NCBI RefSeq assembly: GCF_025398175.1
Contig: NZ_CP099734.1
Location: 1-64,000 of the forward strand
Reading direction: 5' to 3'
Length of the DNA stretch: 64,000 nt
Source: Photobacterium sp. TY1-4
GTDB lineage: Bacteria; Pseudomonadota; Gammaproteobacteria; Enterobacterales; Vibrionaceae
Of this stretch, positions 13,358 to 23,301 are shown piece after piece. Within the stretch, counting starts at the first letter, position 1. Every line of letters begins with the position of its first letter. The position numbers were made by a program, and so were the translations under genes. The notes beneath the pieces are model-generated. The model was not told where the DNA came from and searched no databases. It saw only the letters and a program-made list of their open reading frames with translations.

Positions 13358-13420
13358 CACACGCGTTTGTGATCGGCCCCGACAATTCCTGGCTTGATCT
13401 GGCTCAGGGTTCTGTTTATC

Positions 13421-13620
13421 ATGCCTGCTCCTTTGGGGAGTAGCCTCTCTATCTTCGAGATAATCGTCAACATAATTGAAGCAAAATCTTCATGGCGATT
13501 ATGACTCACATATCCCTACGTGTGAGTTTGGCGAGACCATCGGCAAACCAGCATGAACCGGGGTGGGGCATGTGCGTTTGCTCGTGGTTGATAACAAATC
13601 CTCGCCCCCAAGAGCACGTC
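13421..13620 (+). ncRNA. yybP-ykoY manganese riboswitch
   Basis: The leader of the UPF0016 gene contains the two conserved loop segments of the yybP-ykoY class: CTTTGGGGAGTAGCC at 13431-13445 and GCGAGACCATCGGC at about 13531-13544, each at a helix end. A variable arm with the stem CTCACATAT and ACGTGTGAG lies between them. This class binds Mn2+ and typically precedes manganese exporters, which fits the gene downstream. Exact ends are uncertain; the 3' part (GGGGCATGTG to CCTCGCCCC) can pair and lies next to the GTG start. Confidence 0.8.
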
Positions 13621-14178
13621 GTGAGCATTCTAGCTGTTTCCATTACTACGGTAGCCCTGGCTGAGATCGGGGATAAGACCCAGTTACTGTCCCTGTTGCT
13701 GGCAAGCCGTTATCGCAAACCGTTTCCTATCATTCTGGCGATTTTTCTCGCCACACTTGCCAACCATGCCCTGGCCGCCTGGCTCGGTGTGGTCGTTGCG
13801 GACTACCTGACCCCGGAAGTCTTGAAATGGGTCCTGGTGGTGAGTTTTGTCCTGATGGCCGGTTGGATCTTAGTGCCGGACAAACTTGACGATGACGAGA
13901 ACATTTCCAATCGCGGCCCTTTTATGGCCAGTTTTATCGCATTTTTTATTGCTGAGATCGGGGACAAAACCCAGGTGGCGACCACCATGCTGGGGGCGAA
14001 GTTTCACGACGGATTGTTGTTGGTGATTGTCGGCACCACCATCGGGATGCTGCTGGCCAATGTACCGGTGGTCCTGCTTGGGAAGCTGTCGGCTGATCGG
14101 ATGCCGTTGGGGTTGATTCGGCGGGTGACGGCGGCGTTATTTGCCGCGTTGGCGCTGGCTGCGGTGTTTGGCTTGTAA
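13621..14178 (+). CDS. mneA: Manganese exporter of the UPF0016/GDT1 family
   Basis: This is an inner-membrane cation exporter. The product is 185 residues with about six membrane segments in two homologous halves, each carrying the family motif AEIGDKTQ (residues about 14-21 and again near 114-121) that supplies acidic ligands for Mn2+ or Ca2+. The start is GTG 13621 (VSILAVSITTVALAEIGDK), matching the usual N-terminus; the longer frame from 13492 reads through the riboswitch and is rejected. Family knowledge: Vibrio cholerae MneA, a manganese exporter, occupies the same place beside glyQ. The Mn2+ riboswitch supports the substrate. Confidence 0.9.
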   Translation: MSILAVSITTVALAEIGDKTQLLSLLLASRYRKPFPIILAIFLATLANHALAAWLGVVVADYLTPEVLKWVLVVSFVLMAGWILVPDKLDDDENISNRGPFMASFIAFFIAEIGDKTQVATTMLGAKFHDGLLLVIVGTTIGMLLANVPVVLLGKLSADRMPLGLIRRVTAALFAALALAAVFGL

Positions 14179-14217
14179 TTTGGTCTTTGGGGGATTCGGG
14201 ATTTGGGGGGATGTAGG

Positions 14218-14233
14218 TGTTTCACGTGAAACA
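14218..14233. promoter_or_regulatory. parS: parS centromere site
   Basis: TGTTTCACGTGAAACA, exact consensus palindrome, in the intergenic gap after mneA. It is the most origin-distal clear parS in this window. Confidence 0.9.
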
Positions 14234-14358
14234 CCAATCGAAGCCCTGGAGGTGACAACCCGATGACAGCGCTGCAATTTGTGAAGCAAACAGCAATCTG
14301 CTCACCCGGCTCGTGATAAGGTGAAACCAGTAACGATAAGTTGTACGTGGAGGAAGCT

Positions 14359-14604
14359 ATGACGCGTTTTCTCGCAATTTCACCCCAAAGCCAGTTCTGG
14401 TTGTTTCATGTCGCCCTGGCGCTCAATATTCTGGGGATGGTGCTGACGGATATGTGGTTGCCGATGGTGGTCGGGGCGATTGTGACGACCTACTTGTCGG
14501 TCGACGCCTTGGTGCGGTTGCGCTATGTGTTGCCGCTGAAAAAGGAAATCCGCGAGCTGCGCCATGAGCTAGAGCGTGCGAAGCAATCGTCTCGTGATCA
14601 GTAA
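14359..14604 (+). CDS. Small membrane protein of unknown function (81 aa)
   Basis: This is an 81-residue protein with two predicted membrane segments (about residues 13-31, FWLFHVALALNILGMVLT, and 33-52, WLPMVVGAIVTTYLSVDAL) followed by a charged helical tail (KKEIRELRHELERAKQ) likely to form a coiled coil in the cytoplasm. The ATG at 14359 has a strong GGAGGAAG ribosome binding site. An upstream extension to 14341 is unnecessary. It is monocistronic and ends at a terminator shared with tusA. I do not recognise the family. Confidence 0.75.
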   Translation: MTRFLAISPQSQFWLFHVALALNILGMVLTDMWLPMVVGAIVTTYLSVDALVRLRYVLPLKKEIRELRHELERAKQSSRDQ

Positions 14605-14670
14605 TACATTTGGTTGACGGTCGCCACGTGGGGCGTTGTTCCAGAATTGGACCGGACATTAGGTTAAACA

Positions 14671-14703
14671 GAAAAAAGGCAGCTCTCGGAGCTGCCTTTT
14701 TTA
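14671..14703. terminator. Bidirectional terminator between the 81-aa gene and tusA
   Basis: AAAAAAGGCAGCTC and GAGCTGCCTTTTTT pair around a TCG loop. The A and T tracts on both sides allow termination in both directions for the two convergent genes. Confidence 0.92.
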
Positions 14704-14949
14704 GTTAGTGCCTTTGCGGATCAGGTACCGGTAAGGGAGCTGATCGGTTTCTGCGGCGAGCAGGGTATGATCCATAAAGCGGCAAAAGCTCGGGATATCC
14801 CGGGTGGTTGAGGGATCATCTGCGGTGATCAGTAGGGTTTCACCTTCTGCCATCTTACGAACCGTCTTACGGACCATCATTACAGGCTCAGGACAGCGCA
14901 GTCCAAGGGCTTCCAGGCTGTGGGTCGGGTTGTCAAAAGTTGCAGTCAT
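14701..14949 (-). CDS. tusA: Sulfur carrier protein TusA
   Basis: TusA accepts persulfide sulfur from IscS and passes it to the TusBCD relay for 2-thiouridine in tRNA wobble positions, and to other sulfur pathways. The product is 82 residues with the SirA/TusA fold. The active cysteine is Cys19 in [17 protein letters not shown], the same position as in E. coli. The domain continues as [20 protein letters not shown]. It is monocistronic and convergent with the 81-residue membrane protein. Confidence 0.95.
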   Translation of the reverse strand: MTATFDNPTHSLEALGLRCPEPVMMVRKTVRKMAEGETLLITADDPSTTRDIPSFCRFMDHTLLAAETDQLPYRYLIRKGTN

Positions 14950-15088
14950 AATTCATACGAGTGGTTTCGAAGCCTCAAATCATACTTATGGATAAGAATT
15001 AATCAATAACGCTTGGCAAATCAAACGAAAGCGTGTAACGTATTTAACAAGTCATTAACGTTCGTCTTCTCAAGGATTAGGAGGAACT

Positions 15089-15268
15089 ATGTTGACTCAG
15101 ATGGATCGCTTAACCATTTATTGTCTGTTGTGTTTCATTACGTTTTGCACGCTTGTGATCCGCGGACCGGACAATGCCAGTATTTTCGCGTTGGGGGGCC
15201 TGATTGCCGCCGCGCTAGGACTTTGGTTCGAGCTCAGCAATGCCAGCGAGCTCGAGGAAGAAAATTAA
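15089..15268 (+). CDS. Small membrane protein of unknown function (59 aa)
   Basis: The ATG at 15089 follows a strong AGGAGG ribosome binding site (15079-15084). The frame encodes 59 residues: a short N-terminus, a Cys-rich membrane segment (IYCLLCFITFCTLVI), the hinge RGPDNAS, a second membrane segment (IFALGGLIAAALGLWFEL), and an acidic tail ending SELEEEN. An intrinsic terminator lies 43 bases after the stop. The ribosome site, two membrane helices and terminator make a real gene likely. I do not recognise the family. Confidence 0.7.
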   Translation: MLTQMDRLTIYCLLCFITFCTLVIRGPDNASIFALGGLIAAALGLWFELSNASELEEEN

Positions 15269-15310
15269 CGAATTTGCACATCTACTACACTCCCAGTTTT
15301 CTTGGGCTTC

Positions 15311-15336
15311 CCCGCTTATATAGCGGGTTTTTTTTT
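15311..15336 (+). terminator. Intrinsic terminator after the 59-aa gene
   Basis: CCCGCT pairs with AGCGGG around TATAT and is followed by nine T. Confidence 0.9.
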
Positions 15337-15382
15337 ATGGGTCGGGCGATAATGGCAGCTTAGCAGTGGATACAGGTGTGAT

Positions 15383-16357
15383 ATGGAGCTGGAAGATATC
15401 TATCGCCGCGATCTCAATTTACTGGTCGCCCTGCAGGTGCTGGTGGAAGAAGGCAGTGTCAGCAAAGCCGCGGTACGGCTGAATTTAAGCCAGTCGGCGA
15501 TGAGCCGGGTCTTGGGGCGACTACGTGAACTATTGGGCGATCCCTTGTTTACCCGCCAGGGACAACGACTGATCCCGACCAACCGGGCACTGGAGCTGAG
15601 CGAGCAACTGAACGCGCCGCTGGAGGCGATGCGCAGCCTGTTGACGCCGAGTGATTTTCGCCCCGACGTCTGCGAGCAGCAGTTTGTCATTGCCACCACC
15701 GACTATGCAATGCAAACCATCCTGCCGTTTGCTTTACCGCGAATTTATCAGGAAGCCCCGCATCTCTCGCTGGAGTTTGCTCCCCTGCAACATGATCATA
15801 TTCTTACGCAGCTCACCACCGATGGCTGCGATATGGCCATTTGCCGTCCGACCGGGCCGATTGCGCCGCTGCGTCGGGCGCACCTCGGCAGGGTTGGGGT
15901 GTCTTGCCTGTTGTCGCAGCAGCATCCGCTGGCTGAGCGGGCGTTAACCATGGCCGATTACCTGGCTTATCCCCATGCGCTGATCGCGATCAGTGACGGG
16001 GTGAAGGCACTGATTGATGAGGCGCTGCGCGGCTACCCGGAGCGGAAATTGGCGCTGCGGGCCTACCACCTGGAAGCTGCCCTGGCGGTGGTCGAGACTA
16101 TGCCGCTGATTATGACGGTGCCGGCCGATCTGGCCTATTTGGTGGCAGAAAAGCACCACCTGGTGGTCAAACCGCTGCCGTTCACGTTTGAGCCATTCGA
16201 CTACTCCCTGATCTGGCATCCGCGCTGTGAACATTCGGCTGCGCAAATCTGGTTGCGGGAGTTGATCAAGGAAGAGTGCGGTAAGCTGATTGCCCGCCGC
16301 GTTGATGAGATGGGTCTGTCGAACACTGCCTGCGAGCAGGCCGATGGCCCCGGCTGA
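15383..16357 (+). CDS. LysR-family transcriptional regulator
   Basis: This is a 324-residue LysR-type regulator. The N-terminal winged helix-turn-helix reads RRDLNLLVALQVLVEEGSVS then KAAVRLNLSQSAMSRVLGRL, close to the NodD/LeuO-like subgroup by its DLNLL opening. The effector-binding domain extends from about residue 95 to 300. The ATG at 15383 is the first in frame after a purine-rich region. It is convergent with acuI, so its usual divergent target is not obvious; the upstream neighbour is the 59-residue membrane protein. Specificity is unknown. Confidence 0.85.
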   Translation: MELEDIYRRDLNLLVALQVLVEEGSVSKAAVRLNLSQSAMSRVLGRLRELLGDPLFTRQGQRLIPTNRALELSEQLNAPLEAMRSLLTPSDFRPDVCEQQFVIATTDYAMQTILPFALPRIYQEAPHLSLEFAPLQHDHILTQLTTDGCDMAICRPTGPIAPLRRAHLGRVGVSCLLSQQHPLAERALTMADYLAYPHALIAISDGVKALIDEALRGYPERKLALRAYHLEAALAVVETMPLIMTVPADLAYLVAEKHHLVVKPLPFTFEPFDYSLIWHPRCEHSAAQIWLRELIKEECGKLIARRVDEMGLSNTACEQADGPG

Positions 16358-16365
16358 ACGCACCG

Positions 16366-16389
16366 AAAAAGGCCAGCATCAAGCTGGCC
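16366..16389 (-). terminator. Terminator of acuI
   Basis: On the minus strand GGCCAGC pairs with GCTGGCC around TTGAT and is followed by TTTTT. It separates acuI from the convergent LysR gene. Confidence 0.8.
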
Positions 16390-16425
16390 AAGGTCGTCAT
16401 GGAGATGATGGTTGTGGGACTTCGT

Positions 16426-17406
16426 TTACAGCTTGATCACCACGCGTCCGGTGATTTGGCCGTTGGTGATCGCTTCGGCGCACTCAGCTACCTCTTCTAA
16501 ACTCACTTCACGGCATGCCTGCTCGAAATAGCTCGCCGGCAGCAGCTCACCCAGACGTTGCCACGCGCGTTGGCGTTTCTCAAACGGACACATTACTGAA
16601 TCGATGCCCAGCAGGGACACATTGCGCAGGATGAACGGCATCACGGTAGTCGGCAGGTCGAATCCGCCCGCCAGGCCGCAGGCGGCGACGGCACCGTGAT
16701 AGTCGATCTGAGCCAGGACTTTGGCCAGCACCTTGCTGCCGACGGTATCTACGGCACCAGCCCAGAGCTGTTTCTCCAGCGGGCGTGCCGGCTCTTCCAG
16801 TTCGTGGCGCTCGACAATCCGGGTGGCTCCCAGAGATTTGAGCCATTCACCGTTCTCTGCGGCCCGGCTGGTCACCGCTGCGACCGAGTAACCCAGTTGG
16901 GCCAGCAGGGTGACGGCGACAGAGCCGACGCCACCGCTGGCACCGGTCACCAGGATTTCGCCGGATTCCGGGGTGATGCCGGCATCGACCAGGGCCTGGA
17001 CGCACAGCATCGCGGTCAGTCCGGCGGTGCCGACCATCATCGCCTGCTTGCCGTCAAAGTGTTCCGGCAGCGGAACCAGCCAGTCGGCATTGAGGCGGGC
17101 TCTTTCTGCCATCCCACCCCAGTGGGTTTCACCGACGCCCCAGCCGGTCAGCACGACTTGATCGCCAGGTTGGTAGCGATCATCCTCCGATTCGACTACG
17201 GTGCCCGCCAGATCAATGCCCGGCACCATCGGAAACTGGCGGATGATTTTTCCTTTACCGGTGATCGCCAGGCCGTCTTTATAGTTCAGGGAAGAGTGGT
17301 CGACATCAATCAGGACATTGCCTGCTGGCAGCTGGCTGTCATCGAGTTGTTCAACGGCGGCCAGGGTTTGTTTGTCTTGCTGGTTCAGTACCAAAGCTTT
17401 AAACAT
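16426..17406 (-). CDS. acuI: Acrylyl-CoA reductase (NADPH), YhdH/AcuI
   Basis: This is a medium-chain dehydrogenase/reductase that reduces the toxic acrylyl-CoA to propionyl-CoA using NADPH. The 326-residue product aligns with E. coli YhdH throughout: SSLNYKDGLAITGKGKIIR, PGIDLAGTV, LTGWGVGETHWGG, the nucleotide-binding VTGASGGVGSVAVTLL (about residue 150), and AACGLAGGFDLPTTVMPFIL. In marine bacteria AcuI also detoxifies acrylate from DMSP breakdown; no DMSP gene is nearby. It is upstream of fadA in the opposite sense of operon flow: both lie on the minus strand, but a terminator and a tandem repeat separate them. Confidence 0.93.
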   Translation of the reverse strand: MFKALVLNQQDKQTLAAVEQLDDSQLPAGNVLIDVDHSSLNYKDGLAITGKGKIIRQFPMVPGIDLAGTVVESEDDRYQPGDQVVLTGWGVGETHWGGMAERARLNADWLVPLPEHFDGKQAMMVGTAGLTAMLCVQALVDAGITPESGEILVTGASGGVGSVAVTLLAQLGYSVAAVTSRAAENGEWLKSLGATRIVERHELEEPARPLEKQLWAGAVDTVGSKVLAKVLAQIDYHGAVAACGLAGGFDLPTTVMPFILRNVSLLGIDSVMCPFEKRQRAWQRLGELLPASYFEQACREVSLEEVAECAEAITNGQITGRVVIKL

Positions 17407-17511
17407 AGGGATGCTCCGAGTTTATCAAGCGTCTTATATTGGCTTTGAGTGTAGACGCCAAATAACTATGAAAAAAATGAAACTTAATCATCTGATCTAT
17501 GTGGCATGTGC

Positions 17512-17551
17512 ATAGTTAACCTAGATCAAAAATAGTTAACCCAGATCAAAA
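17512..17551. repeat. Tandem 20-bp direct repeat between fadA and acuI
   Basis: Two adjacent 20-bp copies read ATAGTTAACC, then T or C, then AGATCAAAA, with that single mismatch. They occupy the acuI upstream region and abut the fadA terminator. They could be paired regulator sites for acuI on the minus strand, or a terminator-flanking duplication. Function unknown. Confidence 0.7.
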
Positions 17552-17570
17552 AAGCCCGCAGTTGCGGGCT
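17545..17570 (-). terminator. Terminator of fadBA
   Basis: On the minus strand AGCCCGCA pairs with TGCGGGCT across two bases and is followed by a T run, 18 bases past the fadA stop. Confidence 0.88.
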
Positions 17571-17588
17571 TCATCGACTGAGTTGGGT

Positions 17589-18758
<1,170 letters not shown>

Positions 18759-18771
18759 TTATCCCTCATCC

Positions 18772-20934
18772 TTAAGCGTTGGTCTGCACGTGGTAGTAGG
18801 TTTCACCCTTGGCGGCTTTCTCTTTCAGGCCGGCCGGCACTTCATAGACCGCGCCCAGATGCGCGTATTGCTCGGCCATGGCGACATAGTTGGCCAGTCC
18901 CTGGGTGTCGAGGTAGCGGAACACACCGCCACGGAACGGAGGGAAGCCCAGACCATATACCAGCGCCATATCGGCTTCTGCCGGGCTGTCAATAATGCCT
19001 TCTTCCAGGCAGCGGACGACTTCGTTGACCATCGGGATCATCATCCGGGCAATGATGGCGTCGGCTGCAAATTCTGCCGGGGCACTGACGACCGGGGCCA
19101 GCAGGTCGGCGGTTGCCGGATCGACGGTTTTCTTCGGCTTGCCTTTGCGATCGAGGGTGTAGGCATAGAAACCGTTGCCGTTCTTCTGACCGAAACGTTC
19201 GGCGTCAAACATCACATCGACTGCGTCACGGTAGTCTTTGCCCATGCGATCCGGGAAGCCTTCGGCCATCACGGCCTGCGCATGGTGCGCGGTATCGATC
19301 CCCACCACATCCAGCAGATACGCCGGGCCCATCGGCCAGCCGAACTGCTTCTCCATGACTTTGTCGATTTTGGTGAAGTCTGCGCCATCGCGCATCAGCA
19401 GGCTGAAACCGGCGAAATACGGGAACAGGACGCGGTTGACGAAGAATCCCGGACAGTCATTGACGACAATCGGAGATTTACCCATCTTGGCGGCATAGGC
19501 CACGACACGGGCAATGGTTTCTTCCGACGTGTGTTCACCGCGGATAATCTCGACCAATGGCATCCGGTGGACCGGGTTAAAGAAGTGCATGCCGCAGAAG
19601 TTTTCAGGGCGCTTCAGTGCCTGGGCCAGCTGGTTGATCGGAATGGTGGAGGTGTTCGAGGCAATCACGGTGTCTTCGCCGACCTGAGCTTCAACTTCGG
19701 CCAGGACCGCTGCTTTGACTTTCGGGTTCTCGACCACCGCTTCGACCACTACGTCGGTGGCTTCAATGCCGGTGTAGTGCAGGCTCGGATGGATGGCCGA
19801 GAGCACTTTGGCCATCTTCAGGCCGTCGATGCGACCGCGCTCAAGCTGTTTGTTGAGCAGTTTGGCCGCTTCACCCATCCCCAGATCCAGCGATGCATCG
19901 GCGATGTCTTTCATCAGCACCGGCACGCCCTTGAGGGCGGACTGGTAGGCAATCCCGCCACCCATGATCCCGGCACCCAGTACGGCTGCTTTTTGGGTCG
20001 CTTTCCCCGCTTTGGCGGCCTGTTTGGCTTTGCCTTTGAGGAGTTGGTCGTTGAGGAAAATTCCCACCAGGGCTTTAGCAACGTCGGATTTGGCCAGGGT
20101 GACGAAGTGTTTGTTTTCAATGGCCAGCGCTTCATCACGGCTGCAACGGGCTGCCTCTTCAATGGTGACCACGGCGGTGATCGGGGCCGGGTAGTGCGGA
20201 CCGGCGACCTGGCTCACCATGCCTTTGGCCATGGTAAAGCTCATCATCGCTTCGATTTTGTTCAGGGTCAGCGGCGCTGTCTTCTGCGCGCGGCGATGCT
20301 GCCAGTTCAGTTTGCCGGCAATGGCGTCCTTGAGCATGGCCAGGGCGGCATCTTTCAGGGCTTCCGGCGCGACGACGCCATCGACCAGCCCCAGCTTGAG
20401 GGCATCGGCGGCTTTCTTATCTTGACCGGCCGTAATAATTTCCATCGCGGAGTCGGCGCCAATCAGGCGCGGCAGGCGTACGGTACCGCCGAAACCGGGC
20501 ATGATCCCCAATTTGGTTTCCGGCAGGCCGATGCGGGCGGTGTTGTCTGCCAGGCGGAAGTCCGTCGCCAGCACACACTCGCAGCCGCCGCCCAGGGCAT
20601 GGCCGTTTATGGCGGTCAGGGTCGGGACCGGCAAATCTTCCAGTTTGTTGAAAATGTCATTGGCGTAGGTGAGCCACTGCGACAGCTCATCCGCAGGTTT
20701 GGCAAACAGGCCGAGAAACTCTTTGATATCAGCACCGACAACAAATGCATCTTTTGCCGAAGTCAGCAGCAGGCCTTTGAGGTCTGGCTGTTGGTAAAGG
20801 GCATTCAGGGCTTCGTTGAAGCATTCCAGGGTTTTTAAATCGAACTTATTGATAGGGCCTGGGGCGTTGAGGTTAAGCTCCGCAATGCCATCTTCCAGAT
20901 AGCTTACGGATAGGGTTTCACCTTGGTAAATCAT
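18772..20934 (-). CDS. fadB: Fatty acid oxidation complex alpha subunit FadB
   Basis: FadB carries enoyl-CoA hydratase, 3-hydroxyacyl-CoA dehydrogenase and isomerase activities and partners with FadA. The 720-residue product begins [20 protein letters not shown]. The N-terminal crotonase domain shows the oxyanion-hole region [20 protein letters not shown] and [18 protein letters not shown]. The NAD-binding motif [14 protein letters not shown] lies near residue 318, and the dehydrogenase catalytic region [19 protein letters not shown] near 450. A FadR-like operator lies about 50 bases upstream, so repression by FadR and induction by long-chain acyl-CoA are likely. Confidence 0.97.
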   Translation of the reverse strand: MIYQGETLSVSYLEDGIAELNLNAPGPINKFDLKTLECFNEALNALYQQPDLKGLLLTSAKDAFVVGADIKEFLGLFAKPADELSQWLTYANDIFNKLEDLPVPTLTAINGHALGGGCECVLATDFRLADNTARIGLPETKLGIMPGFGGTVRLPRLIGADSAMEIITAGQDKKAADALKLGLVDGVVAPEALKDAALAMLKDAIAGKLNWQHRRAQKTAPLTLNKIEAMMSFTMAKGMVSQVAGPHYPAPITAVVTIEEAARCSRDEALAIENKHFVTLAKSDVAKALVGIFLNDQLLKGKAKQAAKAGKATQKAAVLGAGIMGGGIAYQSALKGVPVLMKDIADASLDLGMGEAAKLLNKQLERGRIDGLKMAKVLSAIHPSLHYTGIEATDVVVEAVVENPKVKAAVLAEVEAQVGEDTVIASNTSTIPINQLAQALKRPENFCGMHFFNPVHRMPLVEIIRGEHTSEETIARVVAYAAKMGKSPIVVNDCPGFFVNRVLFPYFAGFSLLMRDGADFTKIDKVMEKQFGWPMGPAYLLDVVGIDTAHHAQAVMAEGFPDRMGKDYRDAVDVMFDAERFGQKNGNGFYAYTLDRKGKPKKTVDPATADLLAPVVSAPAEFAADAIIARMMIPMVNEVVRCLEEGIIDSPAEADMALVYGLGFPPFRGGVFRYLDTQGLANYVAMAEQYAHLGAVYEVPAGLKEKAAKGETYYHVQTNA

Positions 20935-20975
20935 GTTCTATCTCCGTGAATTCCGGTTCTGTGCCGAATTGATTT

Positions 20976-20992
20976 AACTGGTTTGACCTGTT
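20976..20992. promoter_or_regulatory. FadR-type operator upstream of fadB
   Basis: AACTGGTTTGACCTGTT matches the FadR core (CTGGTCnGACC) with one change in the left half. It lies 42 bases before the fadB start. Confidence 0.65.
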
Positions 20993-21044
20993 GTTAGGCT
21001 AAAGAATAGTCTGAACCCGTCCAAAAACAATTACAACACTTATT

Positions 21045-21060
21045 TTAAACAAATGTTTAA
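21045..21060. promoter_or_regulatory. Perfect palindrome between fadB and yigZ
   Basis: TTAAACAAATGTTTAA has 7-bp arms around AA. It lies about 110 bases upstream of fadB and of yigZ alike. TetR-family fatty-acid regulators such as PsrA use palindromes of this size, so it may be a second operator of fadBA; this is inference. Confidence 0.45.
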
Positions 21061-21169
21061 CTTTTTCCGGTGCGCAAGAAAGTTGCATTCCGGATTGTGA
21101 GTTTGCTCAGGCCTTTGTTGTGTTATCCTGAGCGATTATTTTTTTCCGCTTGGCAGTGTGATCACAAAG

Positions 21170-21802
21170 ATGGAATCGGAACCTTATCCGGTCCCGGCGG
21201 CGCCGGTGACATTTGAGGAAGAGATCAAGAAAAGCCGCTTTATTACCTACCTGGCGCATACCCCGGGCATCGAGGCGGCCAAAGCGTTCGTACAGCAGAT
21301 CAAAAGCAAGCACAGTGATGCCCGTCATAACTGCTGGGGCTTTGTGGCCAGACGGCCGTCGGACTCGATGTCGTGGGGCTTCAGTGATGACGGCGAGCCG
21401 TCGGGGACGGCTGGCAAACCTATCCTGGCGCAGCTGAGCGGCTCGGGCGTCGGTGAGATCACCGCGGTGGTCACCCGCTATTCCGGTGGCATTAAACTCG
21501 GCACCGGCGGGTTGGTGAAAGCGTATGGCGGCGGGGTCCAGCAAGCGCTAACTGTGCTGCAAACCAAAGAAAAAGTAATCACTTCGGTACTTCGCCTGCG
21601 CTGTGCGTATAATCAGTTGTCGCTGGTGGAGTCGTTGCTCGCCGAGTATGCCGGTCGTCAGCTCAGTGCTGATTTTGGCCAAGAGATTGAGATGACCATG
21701 GAAGTGGATAGCCGTTGCGTGGCGGCCTTGATGGCCAAACTGACCAACCGCAGCGGCGGGCAGCTCTGCCCGGTTGTGTTACCTCATGTGTCGACATCAT
21801 AA
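21170..21802 (+). CDS. yigZ: YigZ/IMPACT family protein
   Basis: This is a member of the UPF0029/IMPACT family, found next to trkH or pepQ in many gammaproteobacteria; its molecular role is not settled. The product is 210 residues. The N-terminal IMPACT domain has EEIKKSRFITYLAHTPGIEAA, FSDDGEPSGTAGKPILAQL and VTRYSGGIKLGTGGLVKAYGGG. The C-terminal ferredoxin-like domain follows from about residue 140. I choose ATG 21170 (MESEPYPVPAAPVT) because it aligns with the E. coli start; GTG 21158 adds four residues. trkH starts 32 bases downstream, probably in the same transcript. Confidence 0.9.
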   Translation: MESEPYPVPAAPVTFEEEIKKSRFITYLAHTPGIEAAKAFVQQIKSKHSDARHNCWGFVARRPSDSMSWGFSDDGEPSGTAGKPILAQLSGSGVGEITAVVTRYSGGIKLGTGGLVKAYGGGVQQALTVLQTKEKVITSVLRLRCAYNQLSLVESLLAEYAGRQLSADFGQEIEMTMEVDSRCVAALMAKLTNRSGGQLCPVVLPHVSTS

Positions 21803-21834
21803 CCCGAATAACCAGATGAGAGCCGGCGTAGGCT

Positions 21835-23292
21835 ATGCAATTTCGTTCCATTATCAGAATCGTCGGGCTGTTGCTGGCCCTCTTCAGTGTCACCATGCTG
21901 GCCCCGGCGCTGGTGGCGTTTATTTACCGTGACGGGGCCGGTTTTCCGTTCGTCGTCACGTTCTGCTTATTATTAGCGGGTGGCGGCCTGCTCTGGTTGC
22001 CGAACCGCCATTCCCGTCGTGAACTGAAAGCCCGGGACGGTTTTGTCATTGTTGTCTTGTTCTGGACGGTGATCGGCAGCGCGGGGGCGATCCCGTTTCT
22101 GCTATCGAAAACCCCTGATTTATCCGTCACCGATTCTTTCTTTGAGTCTTTTTCCGCGCTGACCACCACGGGGGCCACCGTCATTGTGGGGCTCGATGAG
22201 TTGCCCAAGGCAATCTTGTTTTATCGCCAGTTGCTGCAGTGGTTCGGTGGTATGGGGATCATCGTGTTGGCGGTTGCCATCTTGCCGGTGCTGGGGATCG
22301 GGGGGATGCAGCTGTACCGGGCAGAAATTCCGGGGCCGGTCAAAGATGCCAAAATGACGCCCAGGATTGCGGAGACCGCCAAAACCCTGTGGTACATCTA
22401 TCTGACGCTCACCATCTGTTGTGCGGTTGCCTTTTGGCTGGCCGGAATGACGGTCTTTGACGCGATCTCACATAGCTTTTCGACCATCGCCATCGGGGGG
22501 TTCTCGACTCACGATGCCAGTATGGGCTATTTCAACAGCCAGGCGATTAACCTCATCACGGTTGTGTTTCTGCTGATCTCCGCCTGTAACTTCTCGCTGC
22601 ATTTTGCTGCGTTTGCCAATGGCGGGATACACCTGCGCACCTACTGGCGGGATCCGGAATTCCGGACGTTTCTCGGCATTCAGCTGATTCTGTTCCTGAT
22701 CTGCTTTGGTTTGCTGATCAAGCACCAGTCTTACGGGTCGACATTTGATACGTTCGACCAGGCGCTGTTCCAGACGGTGTCGATTTCAACCACGGCCGGC
22801 TTTACCACCACCAGTTTCTCGGAGTGGCCGCTGTTTTTGCCGGTCCTGTTGCTGTTCTCTTCTTTTATCGGCGGCTGTGCCGGCTCGACCGGGGGCGGGA
22901 TTAAGGTGATCCGAATTTTGCTGCTGATGCTGCAGGGCGAGCGTGAACTGAAGCGATTGGTTCACCCCCGCGCGGTTTACACCATCAAAGTGGGCCGCAA
23001 GGCGCTGCCGCAACAGGTGGTGGATGCGGTCTGGGGCTTCTTTTCCGCCTACGCGCTGGTGTTTGTGATTTGTATGTTGGCGCTGATCGCCACGGGGCTG
23101 GATGAGTTGACGGCCTTTTCGGCGGTGGCGGCGACGCTCAACAATCTCGGTCCGGGGCTGGGCGAGGTGGCGGTTCATTTTGGTGAGATTAATGACGGGG
23201 CCAAGTGGGTATTGGTGATAGCCATGCTGTTTGGTCGTTTGGAAGTCTTTACATTATTGGTGTTATTTACGCCGACATTCTGGCGTAACTAA
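21835..23292 (+). CDS. trkH: Trk potassium uptake channel TrkH
   Basis: TrkH is the membrane channel subunit of the Trk K+ system, gated by TrkA. The product is 485 residues (E. coli 483). It shows the repeated pore and filter elements of the family: SALTTTGATVIVGLDEL, STIAIGGFSTHDASMGYF, STTAGFTTTSFSEWP and AATLNNLGPGLGEV, each carrying the conserved glycine of one of the four pseudo-subunits, and SSFIGGCAGSTGGGIKVIR, the intramembrane loop. About ten membrane segments are present. Gene order yigZ-trkH-hemG is the same as in E. coli. Confidence 0.96.
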   Translation: MQFRSIIRIVGLLLALFSVTMLAPALVAFIYRDGAGFPFVVTFCLLLAGGGLLWLPNRHSRRELKARDGFVIVVLFWTVIGSAGAIPFLLSKTPDLSVTDSFFESFSALTTTGATVIVGLDELPKAILFYRQLLQWFGGMGIIVLAVAILPVLGIGGMQLYRAEIPGPVKDAKMTPRIAETAKTLWYIYLTLTICCAVAFWLAGMTVFDAISHSFSTIAIGGFSTHDASMGYFNSQAINLITVVFLLISACNFSLHFAAFANGGIHLRTYWRDPEFRTFLGIQLILFLICFGLLIKHQSYGSTFDTFDQALFQTVSISTTAGFTTTSFSEWPLFLPVLLLFSSFIGGCAGSTGGGIKVIRILLLMLQGERELKRLVHPRAVYTIKVGRKALPQQVVDAVWGFFSAYALVFVICMLALIATGLDELTAFSAVAATLNNLGPGLGEVAVHFGEINDGAKWVLVIAMLFGRLEVFTLLVLFTPTFWRN

Positions 23293-23301
23293 GGAGAGAG
23301 A

